Assembly: GCA_021792135.1 (NCBI GenBank)
Contig: JAJYVF010000020.1
Location: forward strand, 1-64,000
DNA length: 64,000 nt
Reading direction: 5' to 3'
DNA from: Acidobacteriota bacterium
GTDB taxonomy: Bacteria; Acidobacteriota; Terriglobia; Terriglobales; Acidobacteriaceae
Positions 44,046 to 52,719 of the stretch are shown here, piece by piece; positions within the stretch are counted from its first letter, which is position 1; every line of letters begins with the position of its first letter. Below the pieces are notes generated by a model. It was not told the DNA's origin. It made no database searches and was given only the letters and a program-made list of their open reading frames with translations. Both the position numbers and the translations under genes were made by a program.

Positions 44046-45938
44046 CTAGCGCGATTGATCCAGCACCGGAAGGGAATTGTCACCCGCCGCGCCGCCGTGG
44101 AAGTGCGCGTGAATTTCCTCCGCGGTCTTCGGAGGCACCACCGCCGTCAGCGCCTCCAGCCCCGCCTGCGAAATGCTCCGCAGGCTGCCGAAGTGCTCCA
44201 GCAGCCGCTGCCGCGTGCGCGCGCCCACGCCCGGAATCGCCAGCAGCTCCGAATCGCGGTCCCGCATCTCCCGCCGCTTGCGGTGGTAGCCAATCGCAAA
44301 GCGGTGCGACTCGTCGCGAATCCGCTGCACCAGGTGCAGCACCGGCGAGCGCCGGTCCAGCACCACCGGCTCATCCTCCTGGCCGTAGAGGTAGATAATC
44401 TCCTCGCGCTTGGCGATCGAGGCCAGCGGCTGCGTCGTCAGGCCCAGCGCCTCCAGCGCCTCGGCTGCCGCGTGCAGTTGCCCCAGTCCGCCGTCAATCA
44501 GGATGAGGCTCGGCATCGTCTGCTTCTCTTCGACCACGCGGCGATACCGGCGCGTCACCACTTCGCGCATCGACGCGAAATCGTCCACACCCTCCACGGT
44601 TCTGATCCTGAATTTCCGGTACGCGCCTTTCTTCATCGCGCCGTCTTCCCACACCACCATCGAGGCCACGGTTTCCGCGCCCTGAATGTGCGAAATATCA
44701 AAGCACTCAATCCGACGCGGCGGCTCCTCCAGCATCAGCGCGTCCTGCAGCGCCGCCTGGATCGCCTTCTGATTCGGCTGCAGCACGCGGAAGCGCTGAT
44801 CGTAGCTCTGTTTCGCGTTTTGTCCCGCCAGATCCACCAGCGACCGCTTATCCCCCCGCTGCGGCACGGAAATTTCTACCCGGTGCTTCGTGTGCTCCGC
44901 CAGCAAATCCGCCAGCAGCGCCCGGTCCGCGAAATCCACCGGCACGTAGATATTCGCCGGAACATACTGCTGCTCGATATACAGCTGCTTCAGCAGCGCC
45001 GAAAAGAACGCCCCCGGCTCAAAGGACTGCGTCGCCCCCGCCTCGCCTTCGTTCTCCGGAATCTCCGCCACAAATTCCGGCAGCTCCTCCCAGAACATCT
45101 CCCGCCGGTCCACGATTTTCCCGCTCCGCACGTGAAACAGGTTCACCGCGATCATCCCGCTCTCGAAGTGATACCCGAAGACATCCAGATCATCATCCTG
45201 CGCCGATGCGATCCGCTGCTTCTCGTCCAGCTGGCTCACCGTCACCAGCAGATCCCGGTACTTCGCCGCCAGCTCGAACTGCTCCGCCAAGGCGGCCTCT
45301 GCCATCCGCCCGTGCAGCGACTTGTTCAGCTCCGCTGTCCGCCCCTCAAGAAAGAGCTGTGCATCGCGCACCGCCTCCGCATAGGTCTCCGGCGTGGTCA
45401 GCTCCTTCACGCACGGCCCCAGGCACCGCCCGATGTAATACTGCAGACACGGCCGCGGATGATCCCGCGACAGATCCACTTTGCAGCTCGGCAGCAGAAA
45501 CGCCCGATGGATCAGGTCCACCACCCGGTACGCCAGATTTCCCGGAAAATACGGCCCGTAATACGCGCTCCCGTCCCGCCGCAGCCGCCGCGTCACAAAC
45601 ACCTTCGGATACCGGTCCGCGAGCGTCAGCTTCACATAGGGATAGGTCTTGTCGTCGCGCAGCAGAATGTTGAACCGAGGCTTCCGCTGCTTGATCAGGT
45701 TGTTCTCGAGCGCCAGCGCCTCGTGCTCGTTATCGACCAGGATGGTCTCGACATCCACCGCCTCCCGCATCAGCGAGCCGGTCTTGGCGTTCGCCTGCGA
45801 TGCCTCCAGCAGGTACGAGCGCACCCGCGAGCGCAGGTTCTTCGCCTTGCCGACGTAAATTACCTCGCCATCGGCATTTTTATAGAGGTACACCCCAGGC
45901 CGCGTTGGCAGCGTTCGAATCTTCTCGTATAAATCCAT
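44046..45938 (-). CDS. uvrC: Excinuclease ABC subunit C
   Basis: 630 residues, complete. GIY-YIG nuclease domain for the 3' cut (PGVYLYKNADGEVIYVGKAKNLRSRV, residues about 14-39). A cysteine cluster region has CLQYYIGRCLGPC, and the UVR motif that contacts UvrB is around 200-240. The RNase H-like domain for the 5' cut includes ECFDISHIQG and LILIDGGLGQL. Paired helix-hairpin-helix motifs end it (IPGVGARTRQRLLEHFGSLRSI). It acts in nucleotide excision repair with UvrA and UvrB. ATG 45938 is the family start. The 272 bases upstream show no gene. Confidence 0.96.
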   Translation of the reverse strand: MDLYEKIRTLPTRPGVYLYKNADGEVIYVGKAKNLRSRVRSYLLEASQANAKTGSLMREAVDVETILVDNEHEALALENNLIKQRKPRFNILLRDDKTYPYVKLTLADRYPKVFVTRRLRRDGSAYYGPYFPGNLAYRVVDLIHRAFLLPSCKVDLSRDHPRPCLQYYIGRCLGPCVKELTTPETYAEAVRDAQLFLEGRTAELNKSLHGRMAEAALAEQFELAAKYRDLLVTVSQLDEKQRIASAQDDDLDVFGYHFESGMIAVNLFHVRSGKIVDRREMFWEELPEFVAEIPENEGEAGATQSFEPGAFFSALLKQLYIEQQYVPANIYVPVDFADRALLADLLAEHTKHRVEISVPQRGDKRSLVDLAGQNAKQSYDQRFRVLQPNQKAIQAALQDALMLEEPPRRIECFDISHIQGAETVASMVVWEDGAMKKGAYRKFRIRTVEGVDDFASMREVVTRRYRRVVEEKQTMPSLILIDGGLGQLHAAAEALEALGLTTQPLASIAKREEIIYLYGQEDEPVVLDRRSPVLHLVQRIRDESHRFAIGYHRKRREMRDRDSELLAIPGVGARTRQRLLEHFGSLRSISQAGLEALTAVVPPKTAEEIHAHFHGGAAGDNSLPVLDQSR

Positions 45939-46210
45939 GGGGGGCGTCCCACCCCAGTTTACCGGCTCGCCGCTGTCGGCTCCGCCCCCTCGAATCCTGA
46001 GAGCATCAGGTAAAACTTACACCGTAACCGTGTCTGCGCAGCAGCAGGCAGTCCCCGGAATCATGGACCTAACCCTCGCCACCACTGTAGCTTAGCCCCG
46101 AGAGTGCCGCTTTGGTCCCAAACTTGCACACCTGTCCGGGGGCACAGGCATCCCCGTCCCCCGCGACGCTCTCAAAAGCTGAGAAGGCTGAGAAAATACG
46201 GAGTTTCACT

Positions 46211-46975
46211 ATGACGCGCATTTCAGCAACAGGATTTCTGGCCGCAGCCGCGGCCTGTTCTCTGGTGATCGCCACCGGCTGCACCACCAAAAATTACGCC
46301 CGCAACCAGGTGCAGCCCGTCGTCCAGCAGACCAACGAACTGGATCGCGCCACCGGGCAGGATCAGCAGAACATCCGCGATACGGATGCGCGCCTGCAGT
46401 CCAGCATCCAGCAGACTCAGAACCAGGCCAACGCGGCGCAGCAGAGCGCCGAGAATGCTACCCAGGCCGCCAACGGCGCTCACCAGGCCGCTGAGGAAGC
46501 CGTGAACCGCGCCGACAGCCTTGAGGGAGTCCTCGCCAACCTCGAAAATTACAAGCAGGTGAGCGGCGTCTCCGTCACCTTCGGCTTCAACAAGAGCACC
46601 CTCACCAGCGCTGACCGCCAGCAGCTCGACCAGTTCGGCAGCCAGCTCGCCGGCGCCAAAAACTACATCCTCGCTGTCACCGGCGGCACCGATTCCATCG
46701 GCTCCAAAGAGTACAACTACCAGCTCAGCGACCGCCGCGCCATGAGCGTCGTGCAGTACCTCGCTTCCAGGTACAACGTTCCGGCGCACAAGTTCTACCT
46801 CATCGGCCTCGGCAAGGACCAGGAAGTGGCCCCCAACAACACCCCCGAGGGCCGCAGGAAGAATCGCCGCGTCGAGGTCCAGCTGCTGAGCGACACCACC
46901 GGACAGAGCGCCCCCACCCAGTCCGGCAGCATCGGTTCTCCGGCTTCTGCCGGAAGCAGTCCCTCCATGCAATAG
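46211..46975 (+). CDS. OmpA-domain lipoprotein
   Basis: 254 residues. The lipoprotein signal ends with IATGC, so C24 becomes the lipidated residue. Residues about 30-110 are a Gln/Ala-rich helical region (QQTQNQANAAQQSAENATQAA), probably a coiled coil reaching through the periplasm. From about 118 comes an OmpA/Pal peptidoglycan-binding domain: VTFGFNKSTLTSADRQQLDQ, SDRRAMSVVQYLASR and EGRRKNRRVEVQLL. The Ser/Gly-rich tail is disordered. It tethers the outer membrane to the wall. CGGAG precedes the ATG. A strong terminator follows. Confidence 0.85.
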   Translation: MTRISATGFLAAAAACSLVIATGCTTKNYARNQVQPVVQQTNELDRATGQDQQNIRDTDARLQSSIQQTQNQANAAQQSAENATQAANGAHQAAEEAVNRADSLEGVLANLENYKQVSGVSVTFGFNKSTLTSADRQQLDQFGSQLAGAKNYILAVTGGTDSIGSKEYNYQLSDRRAMSVVQYLASRYNVPAHKFYLIGLGKDQEVAPNNTPEGRRKNRRVEVQLLSDTTGQSAPTQSGSIGSPASAGSSPSMQ

Positions 46976-46997
46976 CGATGCGGGGCAGCCGACAGCA

Positions 46998-47027
46998 GGG
47001 CGCGAACCGCGGTTCGCGCCCCTTTTT
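46998..47027 (+). terminator. Rho-independent terminator of the OmpA-like gene
   Basis: A perfect 24-base palindrome (46998-47021, arms GGGCGCGAACCG/CGGTTCGCGCCC) is followed by CTTTTT. It lies 22 bases after the stop, between convergent genes. Confidence 0.9.
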
Positions 47028-47046
47028 ATGCGTGCGCCTCTGCCTC

Positions 47047-48249
47047 TTAGCCTCCCGTGTCGAACGCCTCGGCTTTGCTGGCGCGCCAGGACGCCCACAG
47101 CCACCGCCTCAGCGCTACCGCCAGGAACAGGCATGCTGCCAGCCCCAGTCCTGCGTCCACGACAAAGCTCCCTGTGATTCCTCGCCAGTCGTACCCGCTG
47201 CCATCCAGATACCCCATGTAGATCACCGGCAGGGCGACGGCTGAATTCAGAACGGAGAACGTCGTCGCGGCCAGCGGGTTCCCCGGCCCGATCACCTCGA
47301 ACGAGATCGCGTAGGTGGCCGCGAAGGCCAGCGCCTGGAAGATGTTCTCCCCCACCATCGCCAGGCCGAACGCCCACGGCTCGCGCGGCATCAGCAGCAG
47401 GCTCAGCGTAAACAGCGCCCCGGCAATGCCAATGGTGAGATACAGCGGCCGCAGCGGCATCCACCGGGCCAGCGGCTTCAGCAGAAAGCTGCCGCCGATC
47501 CCCGCAACCGAAGTTCCCACGCCCCCCAGGAGGCTTACGATCCGCGGACTCGCGGAAAAATCCCGGCCCACCCCAGCCAGCACATTGGTCAGCGCGAACG
47601 ACCCCGAAGGCAGCAGAAACAGCGCCATCGCGATGAGCACTTCGTGCCGCTTCAGCAGCGCCACCACCTCGCGCCAGAAGCGTCCGAAACTCTCGCTGGC
47701 CAGCATCCGATCCGGCTCCGGCGCGGGAATAAAAAAGAAGAACAGCAGCGGCAGCAGGATCAGCCCTGCCACCAGCGCCGCCACCACCGGCGGAGACCAG
47801 CGGTTGACGATGCTGCCGCCCATAAAGATCATCAGGCTCCCGGCGCCGGCGTTGGAGACCCCAAACCAGATCCCCAGCGAGCTGTCCTGCTCCTTCTCGA
47901 TCAGGCTGCCCGTCCATCCGCCCACCGCTCCGGCAAACAGCGCCGCGGCCGCGAATCCCGCTGTCATTACGGCCTCCACCAGAAAAATGCGGTGGTGGTG
48001 CAGCACAGTAAAGGCCGCGGCCGCGGCCGTCAGCAGGGCCAGCGCCAGCGCATAGGTGCGCCGCCGGAAGCGCACATCCAGCATCGGCGCCAGCAGCACC
48101 GCCCAGAACGTCGGAGAGGTGCCGACCGCCACAATCTCCGCGATCCTGCCGCCGGAAACCCCATCCGCCGCCAGCATCTGCGGCAGGGTGACGACCGTAA
48201 AGCCGCCCATGAGCCCGAACGTGGCGTTCGCAAGCCCCATCACCCACAC
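47047..48249 (-). CDS. MFS transporter
   Basis: 400 residues, about twelve helices. It begins abruptly with MGLANATFGLMGGFTVVTLPQML, then has the loop DVRFRRRTYALALALL in the helix 2-3 position and a second six-helix half from about 200. Acidic/aromatic motifs resemble AmpG/PAT-like exchangers, but the substrate is unknown. The start is GTG (GTG-TGG-GTG-ATG); no better upstream start is visible. Convergent with the OmpA-like gene; pyrE lies upstream on the same strand after 189 bases. Confidence 0.8.
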   Translation of the reverse strand: MWVMGLANATFGLMGGFTVVTLPQMLAADGVSGGRIAEIVAVGTSPTFWAVLLAPMLDVRFRRRTYALALALLTAAAAAFTVLHHHRIFLVEAVMTAGFAAAALFAGAVGGWTGSLIEKEQDSSLGIWFGVSNAGAGSLMIFMGGSIVNRWSPPVVAALVAGLILLPLLFFFFIPAPEPDRMLASESFGRFWREVVALLKRHEVLIAMALFLLPSGSFALTNVLAGVGRDFSASPRIVSLLGGVGTSVAGIGGSFLLKPLARWMPLRPLYLTIGIAGALFTLSLLLMPREPWAFGLAMVGENIFQALAFAATYAISFEVIGPGNPLAATTFSVLNSAVALPVIYMGYLDGSGYDWRGITGSFVVDAGLGLAACLFLAVALRRWLWASWRASKAEAFDTGG

Positions 48250-48438
48250 GGGCGGCAGACGGTTTGGTCTTTCGTTTCGCAGCCGGAGAAAGCGCGAGGC
48301 GCAGCCACTCGCTGCTCTCCTTTGTACAGCAAATGCGTTCCGGGATGGGTGCCGGCCCCTGCTCCCGGGTTTTTTCAGTAAGGGGAAGCCAGGCTTCCCT
48401 GCATCATCCTCATCGGGCAGCCCGGGCCGGCCGCTGCC

Positions 48439-49053
48439 TCAGCCCTTGTACACACCGCCCTGCGCCTCATGCGCCGCGCGCACTTCCTTCGCAGTGAAGA
48501 GCCGCAGGAACGGAGCCCCCTGGCAGGCCCGCTCCAGCGCCGCGCGTCCGCCTGCCTCCTCGCGCTCGACCAGGCACACCGCCGCGACCACCCGCATGCC
48601 GGCTTCCCGCGCCGCCTCGATCGCCGCAATGGTCGACGCTCCGGTCGTGCAAACATCGTCCACGATCACCACCGGGGCGTCCGCCTGGCAAAAGCCCTCG
48701 ATCCGCCGCCCCGTCCCGTGGGACTTCTCCGCCTTGCGCACCAGGAATCCGTGGATCAGGGCCGCGCCCGGCTGCTGCTGCGCCCGCCACGCGCTGGCAA
48801 TCGCCACTCCCGAAACCACCGGATCGGCGCCCAGCGTCAGCCCTCCGGCCGCCGCCGGCTCCAGTTCGTGCTCCGCCAGCAGATCCAGGATCGCCAGCCC
48901 CGTCAGCCGTCCGCCCTCCGCATGCAGCGTCGTCGTGCGGCAGTCGATGTAGTAATCGCTCCTGCCGCCCGACGACAGCGTGAAGTTGCCGGGCCGAAAC
49001 GAAATGCGTGCCAGAAGCTGCAGCAGCGCGCTGCGCGGTGAGGTTGCGTTCAT
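48439..49053 (-). CDS. pyrE: Orotate phosphoribosyltransferase
   Basis: 204 residues. Transfers ribose-phosphate from PRPP to orotate in pyrimidine synthesis. The PRPP loop is VVIVDDVCTTGAST (128-141). The N-terminal hood has FTLSSGGRSDYYIDCR. The catalytic loop with RKAEKSHGTGRRIEG (about 106-120) is intact. A TTGACA box about 225 bases upstream (complement near 49275-49282) could be its -35. The gene follows a cytochrome-like fragment on the same strand. Confidence 0.93.
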   Translation of the reverse strand: MNATSPRSALLQLLARISFRPGNFTLSSGGRSDYYIDCRTTTLHAEGGRLTGLAILDLLAEHELEPAAAGGLTLGADPVVSGVAIASAWRAQQQPGAALIHGFLVRKAEKSHGTGRRIEGFCQADAPVVIVDDVCTTGASTIAAIEAAREAGMRVVAAVCLVEREEAGGRAALERACQGAPFLRLFTAKEVRAAHEAQGGVYKG

Positions 49054-49057
49054 GGCC

Positions 49058-49252
49058 TCATTGTACGGGCGCCCCGCCCGCGCTCTTCACATTCGCCAGG
49101 ATCTCCCACCGCTCCGGCTCCGGCAGGCGGTTCCACGATGGCATTTCGTGCCGCCGATCGCCGTTCTTCAGCAGCCGGAGCAGCTCTCCGGCCGCCGCCC
49201 CTGCACCACCGGCCCAACCCCGAATCCGGAGCCTTCGCAGCCGCCGGAACAC
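49058..49252 (-). pseudogene. C-terminal fragment of a cytochrome c domain
   Basis: 64 codons. The last 36 read LLKNGDRRHEMPSWNRLPEP and then ERWEILANVKSAG, the usual end of a class-I cytochrome c (axial methionine in MPSW, last helix with ERW). No CXXCH or upstream half is found in any nearby frame. It ends five bases before the pyrE start, so it is probably a remnant now serving as the pyrE leader. Confidence 0.55.
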
Positions 49253-49407
49253 TCGCCGCGCAGCTCCGCGAAAGCTGTCAAGAGGGAAGTCGAAAAACCG
49301 AAGTAACAGGCGTTGACTTAGAAGGACTTATTCCCCGAACTGCGCCAACAAATCTGGCCGTCTTACTCGCTCGATTTGTTATTCTGAACTTAGAGGGCAG
49401 GAAAGAA

Positions 49408-49432
49408 CAAAGGCCGCGTTGCGCGGCCTTTG
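49408..49432. terminator. Hairpin terminator
   Basis: CAAAGGCCGC-GTTGC-GCGGCCTTTG, ten-base perfect arms. On the minus strand it is followed by TTCTTTCC, so it most likely ends the exporter operon transcribed leftwards; the plus side has TTGT only. Confidence 0.6.
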
Positions 49433-49498
49433 TTGTAGGGGGATGGGGAAGGTGCGGGGTGTGACCAGGCAGGTCTTCAGGGGCATGCCTGTCTTTGT

Positions 49499-49531
49499 CG
49501 AAGGAGCCTGCCCTGAGCGAAGTCGAAGGGG
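49499..49531. repeat. Dispersed repeat-like block (REP type)
   Basis: Contains GAGCCTGCCCTGAGCGAAGT followed by CGAAGGGG. I know this string as a widespread non-coding repeat, often mis-translated as SLRAGSFD or DFAQGR in GC-rich genomes. Single copy in this window. Confidence 0.5.
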
Positions 49532-49674
49532 CGCTCCGAGCAGGAGCGTTGCGGAAGACTTTGATTCTTTGAAAGGGCACGGCTTGAGCCGCGCCAATGG
49601 CGCTGGCGGGGAAGGGGCTTCAGCCCCTGAGGGGCGGTTTTTAAACGCGCCGGCGACGCGGGTGCTCGCAGATG

Positions 49675-49857
49675 AACCTCGGCCGACCCTGCAGCAACCT
49701 CGGTCGACCCTGCACCAACCTCGGCCGAGAGCCCCGCACACTCGGCCGCGTCTGCGGCAACCTCGGCCGAGCTGCAACTGATCTGCATGCAGTCAGCTAA
49801 CTCCCCCACGGCCGGGATTGACGCCAGCACAGCCGTGCTTGCAGCAACCTCGGCCGA
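49675..49857. repeat. 21-base minisatellite with AACCTCGGCCGA core
   Basis: Core copies begin at 49675, 49696 (one mismatch), 49717, 49759 and 49846. The first three are exactly 21 bases apart, 49759 is two units further, with a decayed copy between. Read on the minus strand it gives a degenerate seven-residue repeat (SAEVGAG, STEVAAG, SAEVHLR). Confidence 0.7.
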
Positions 49858-49984
49858 GTTGGAAGTGACCTGTTGTGAGAGAGCTGGGAGTTGCTTAGTT
49901 GGCTAACCCCGCGATAAGTGCCTGATTCTAAGTCAGCGGACTTACTAGCCTGATGAAAATTTTCCCTGAGCCGCGAACCCAGGC

Positions 49985-51304
49985 CTATTTCCTCTTCGCC
50001 GGAGCAGCCGCCGGTTTCACCGCGTTCGCCGCCGAGGTCAGATCGCTCATTGCCGTCGAGTCGAAAAAGTAGAGCGATGGCCCGTCGTCCCGTTTGGCGA
50101 TCCCACCGCCGCCGGTCTTCTCGATCCCGGCCTTCTCCACCTTCTTGCCGCTGTCCGAGGTGACGGCAATCTCGATCTGCGGAGATTTGTACCCGGAGTC
50201 GACAAACTTGCTCGCGGCCAGGTCGCGGAGCGCCGTGACCAGCGACTCCGCGCTGCCCGTGTCCATCTTCTTTCCGTTCGACAGCCAGTCGTTGCCGGAA
50301 TGCGTCAGCACCAGGTTCGTCGAGCCGGCGTGATACTCCACCTTGTCCGGATCGGTGTAGCCGAAGTCGAACAGCTGCTTGTTGCGGAAATCGTCCAGCC
50401 CGCGGTTCAGTGCCGTGCCCAGCGCCGCGTCCACCTTATAAACGCCGTTGATGGCGCTGGATTTTGCATAGTAGTCGTCCTTCTCCTTGCGGACCTCCAG
50501 CGTGTCGGTCCCGGAACTGCCGGTGAGCTTCACTGTGGCGAATGGAGCCGCCTGGACAAAGGCTTTGGCCGGATCGGGGCCGTTCTGGGAAGGCTGCCAC
50601 TTGGCCGCCACCAGCTGCTGCAGCAGATCGGTCACCTGGTAGCTGTCGGTCCGGTAGGGCTTGGGCTTCTCGATTTGCCAGCCGCCCTTTACCCGGCCGA
50701 AGTCGATGTTCTGGCCCTTGCGTTCCAGCGAGAGATCGCTCACCGAATCGGCGCTGATCGGCAGCAGCCGCTTGTCGCGCAGGTCGTCTTCGCTCTTGTC
50801 GAGGCTGGTCTTCACAATCGAGCCGGTCGTGAAGATCCGCGGATCGCCCGCCACCGAGGCGTAGACCGCGTCGCCGGTCGGCGTGTTGTCGCCCAGGCGC
50901 AGGTCGTCGGTCCTGTTGTCCTTCGTCGTGATGTCCAGCTCAACGGCGGGATCGCTCAGCCCATACTCGCTGAGGTTGGCCGGTGTGTTCTCGACGACGC
51001 GCTGCGAGGTCAGAGGCTCGAGATTCGACAGCATGCCCGAGATGGTCTCGGAATCGGCGGCCGCCGGAACCGGCGCCGTAATCTGCCACTTCCCGGACGA
51101 CGATTTGCTGAGCGTGACTGGCGCCTGGCCCTTCCGCTTCACCGTCAGCCCGGTGACATCGGAGGCACTGACTTTGAGAATGTCCGGCGTTTCGCTCGAG
51201 GTCGACGAAGCGTTGGCGGCTGGCTTGTGGCGATTGGACCAGAACAAGACACCGCCAAGCACAAGGAGAACTGCGACAGCTGCGAGAAGACCGCGAAATT
51301 TCAT
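49985..51304 (-). CDS. DUF4340 protein of the Gld-like exporter operon
   Basis: 439 residues from ATG 51304. N-terminal membrane anchor (RGLLAAVAVLLVLGGVLFW) then a periplasmic region of repeated beta/alpha units: VTGLTVKRKGQAPVTLSKSS, SVSDLSLERKGQNIDFGRVKGGWQIEKP and VEYHAGSTNLVLTHSGNDW. This doubled pattern is the DUF4340 signature. In many genomes it is the last gene after GldA/GldF/GldG-like genes. Function unknown; probably a periplasmic accessory. The start is 32 bases after the upstream stop, behind a perfect hairpin; no good ribosome-binding site is seen. A GTG at 51355 would start inside the previous gene. Confidence 0.85.
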   Translation of the reverse strand: MKFRGLLAAVAVLLVLGGVLFWSNRHKPAANASSTSSETPDILKVSASDVTGLTVKRKGQAPVTLSKSSSGKWQITAPVPAAADSETISGMLSNLEPLTSQRVVENTPANLSEYGLSDPAVELDITTKDNRTDDLRLGDNTPTGDAVYASVAGDPRIFTTGSIVKTSLDKSEDDLRDKRLLPISADSVSDLSLERKGQNIDFGRVKGGWQIEKPKPYRTDSYQVTDLLQQLVAAKWQPSQNGPDPAKAFVQAAPFATVKLTGSSGTDTLEVRKEKDDYYAKSSAINGVYKVDAALGTALNRGLDDFRNKQLFDFGYTDPDKVEYHAGSTNLVLTHSGNDWLSNGKKMDTGSAESLVTALRDLAASKFVDSGYKSPQIEIAVTSDSGKKVEKAGIEKTGGGGIAKRDDGPSLYFFDSTAMSDLTSAANAVKPAAAPAKRK

Positions 51305-51326
51305 AGCAAAATTTTCGAAAGACTTG

Positions 51327-51350
51327 GGAGAAGGCTTTATCGCCTTCTCC
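51327..51350. promoter_or_regulatory. Hairpin spanning the GldG-like stop codon
   Basis: GGAGAAGGC-N6-GCCTTCTCC: nine-base perfect arms, with the stop codon TAA of the GldG-like gene at the loop edge (51337-51339). No U-run follows, so it is not a standard terminator. It may stabilise the mRNA or set the lower level of the DUF4340 protein. Confidence 0.55.
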
Positions 51351-52713
51351 ACCACACTCCCACACCGGCCACGATCACAATGATCGGCAGCACAAACTGG
51401 CTCACCATCCGCACCGTATTCAGCTGCGCGCGCGTCATCGTGATCCGCCGATCCTCCGGCGCCTTCGGCCGGATCGAAATCAGATCCTCATCCGAGCAGA
51501 GCCAGTTGATGGTGTTGGCGGCCAGGTCACCGTTGCCGTTGAAACCGACAAAGCGGTTGGTCGCCCAGATCGAACTGCCGACCACCACAAAGCGGCCCTG
51601 TGCGTTGGGCTTGCCGGTGTCGTAGGTGCCGGCTGCGGCCAGCGTCAGGGGACCCTTTTTGTTGTTCGGGTCCTTCACGCTCACTTCCGGCGACTTCAGA
51701 TTCATGGTGGCAAGACTGCTGTCCGACGAGTCGAACATCTTCTCGACGGTTGTCTTGCCGGTGTTCGCAACCGTCAGCGAGCGCGACAGCGGGAAAGCCG
51801 TCGCTGTGCCCTTCATATCCGACACGATGGGCTGCGACGTATAACTGGTGACCAGCGGCTCCTGGGGACCAAGCCCGGCGATCTGTCCGATGGGGTTCAG
51901 GTCGAGCACCAGGTCTTTGACCGGCGTCACGCCCCAGCTTTCCAGCACGGAAGTCAGAGCATCGTTGTCGGCGATGACTGACGGTCCCATCTTGAGCGGC
52001 GGATCGAGCATGAAGAAAGCGCGCCCGCCATTCTGGACGTAAGTCCTGACAGCATCGACTTCCGGCTGCTCATAATTGCCGGTCGGACCGGCAACCACCA
52101 CGGCGGTGCAGTCCGCGGGAACCTGCGCCGCGGTCAGCAGGTCGATCGATCTCGTCTGGTAACTGTCGCGGGCCAGAAGCCCCTTCAGCTGCGAGAGCCC
52201 GTCGCGGCTGGTGTCGTCGATCTGGTGCTCGCCGCTGCCGGTGACAAAGCAAACCGTGCGCGTGTTGCCCTTGATGTCGCGGATCAGCGCACCGGTGATG
52301 CCCTCTTCGGTGACGTCCTGCGCCTGCTCGGTATGCCCGCCCGCCTCCACCGTGGCGGCGGGAATGCTCCGGATGCCGGCTTCCCGCGTGACGGTCGGGT
52401 TCTTGTCCGGGTCGATGTACCGGATGTGCACCTTCGGCGACAGGTTTGCATATTCGTCGAGCAGATCCTGGCCCTGCCGGAAGTGCGTGCTCTGGTTGAA
52501 GTAGGTGATCGTGATGCTGTGCCTGGAGCCGTCAACGAGCTTCTTCGTCTCATTCGAGAGGCTGTAACGCTTGTTGGCCGTTGCATCGTAGGACTTGCTG
52601 TAGCGATTCGAGAGAACGTTGGCGACAACCACGATGGCGAGAACGACGATGATGTAAATGGTCGCGTAGGCCGCGTATTTCGTCTGCCTCGCCTTCAGCC
52701 ACTGACTTGCCAT
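51337..52713 (-). CDS. GldG-family ABC exporter auxiliary protein
   Basis: 458 residues. N-terminal helix (YAAYATIYIIVVLAIVVVANVL), then a large periplasmic part with IYIDP-type segments: SITITYFNQSTHFRQGQDLLDEYAN, YIDPDKNPTVTREAGIR and a Rossmann-like half with VVVAGPTGNYEQPEVDAVRTYVQNGGRAFFML. A C-terminal helix (VSQFVLPIIVIVAGVGVWW) ends it. This is the GldG / ABC-type uncharacterised transport auxiliary layout. It begins six bases after the permease and is encoded in the same operon. In gliding Bacteroidota the complex supports motility; here export is the likely role (inference). Confidence 0.85.
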   Translation of the reverse strand: MASQWLKARQTKYAAYATIYIIVVLAIVVVANVLSNRYSKSYDATANKRYSLSNETKKLVDGSRHSITITYFNQSTHFRQGQDLLDEYANLSPKVHIRYIDPDKNPTVTREAGIRSIPAATVEAGGHTEQAQDVTEEGITGALIRDIKGNTRTVCFVTGSGEHQIDDTSRDGLSQLKGLLARDSYQTRSIDLLTAAQVPADCTAVVVAGPTGNYEQPEVDAVRTYVQNGGRAFFMLDPPLKMGPSVIADNDALTSVLESWGVTPVKDLVLDLNPIGQIAGLGPQEPLVTSYTSQPIVSDMKGTATAFPLSRSLTVANTGKTTVEKMFDSSDSSLATMNLKSPEVSVKDPNNKKGPLTLAAAGTYDTGKPNAQGRFVVVGSSIWATNRFVGFNGNGDLAANTINWLCSDEDLISIRPKAPEDRRITMTRAQLNTVRMVSQFVLPIIVIVAGVGVWWRRR

Positions 52714-52719
52714 TCCGGG

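Larger units (their letters stand above)
49253..49984. other. Gene-free, repeat-rich interval
   Basis: 732 bases between the pyrE side and the DUF4340 gene. It holds a bidirectional hairpin terminator, a dispersed-repeat-like palindromic block, a GGGGCTTCAGCCCC/GGGGC hairpin with TTTTT (49614-49642) and a 21-base minisatellite. Open frames here have the composition of repeats; none is credible as a gene. Confidence 0.7.

Noticed and set aside
44055-45932. Plus-strand frame of about 620 codons
   Set aside because: It mirrors uvrC, whose frame shows every expected motif.
46223-48247. Minus-strand frame of about 670 codons spanning two loci
   Set aside because: It crosses the OmpA-like lipoprotein and the terminator and runs in the wrong frame of the MFS gene.
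49419-49781. Frames of over 100 codons in the repeat interval
   Set aside because: The translations are typical artefacts of a dispersed repeat and the minisatellite, on both strands.
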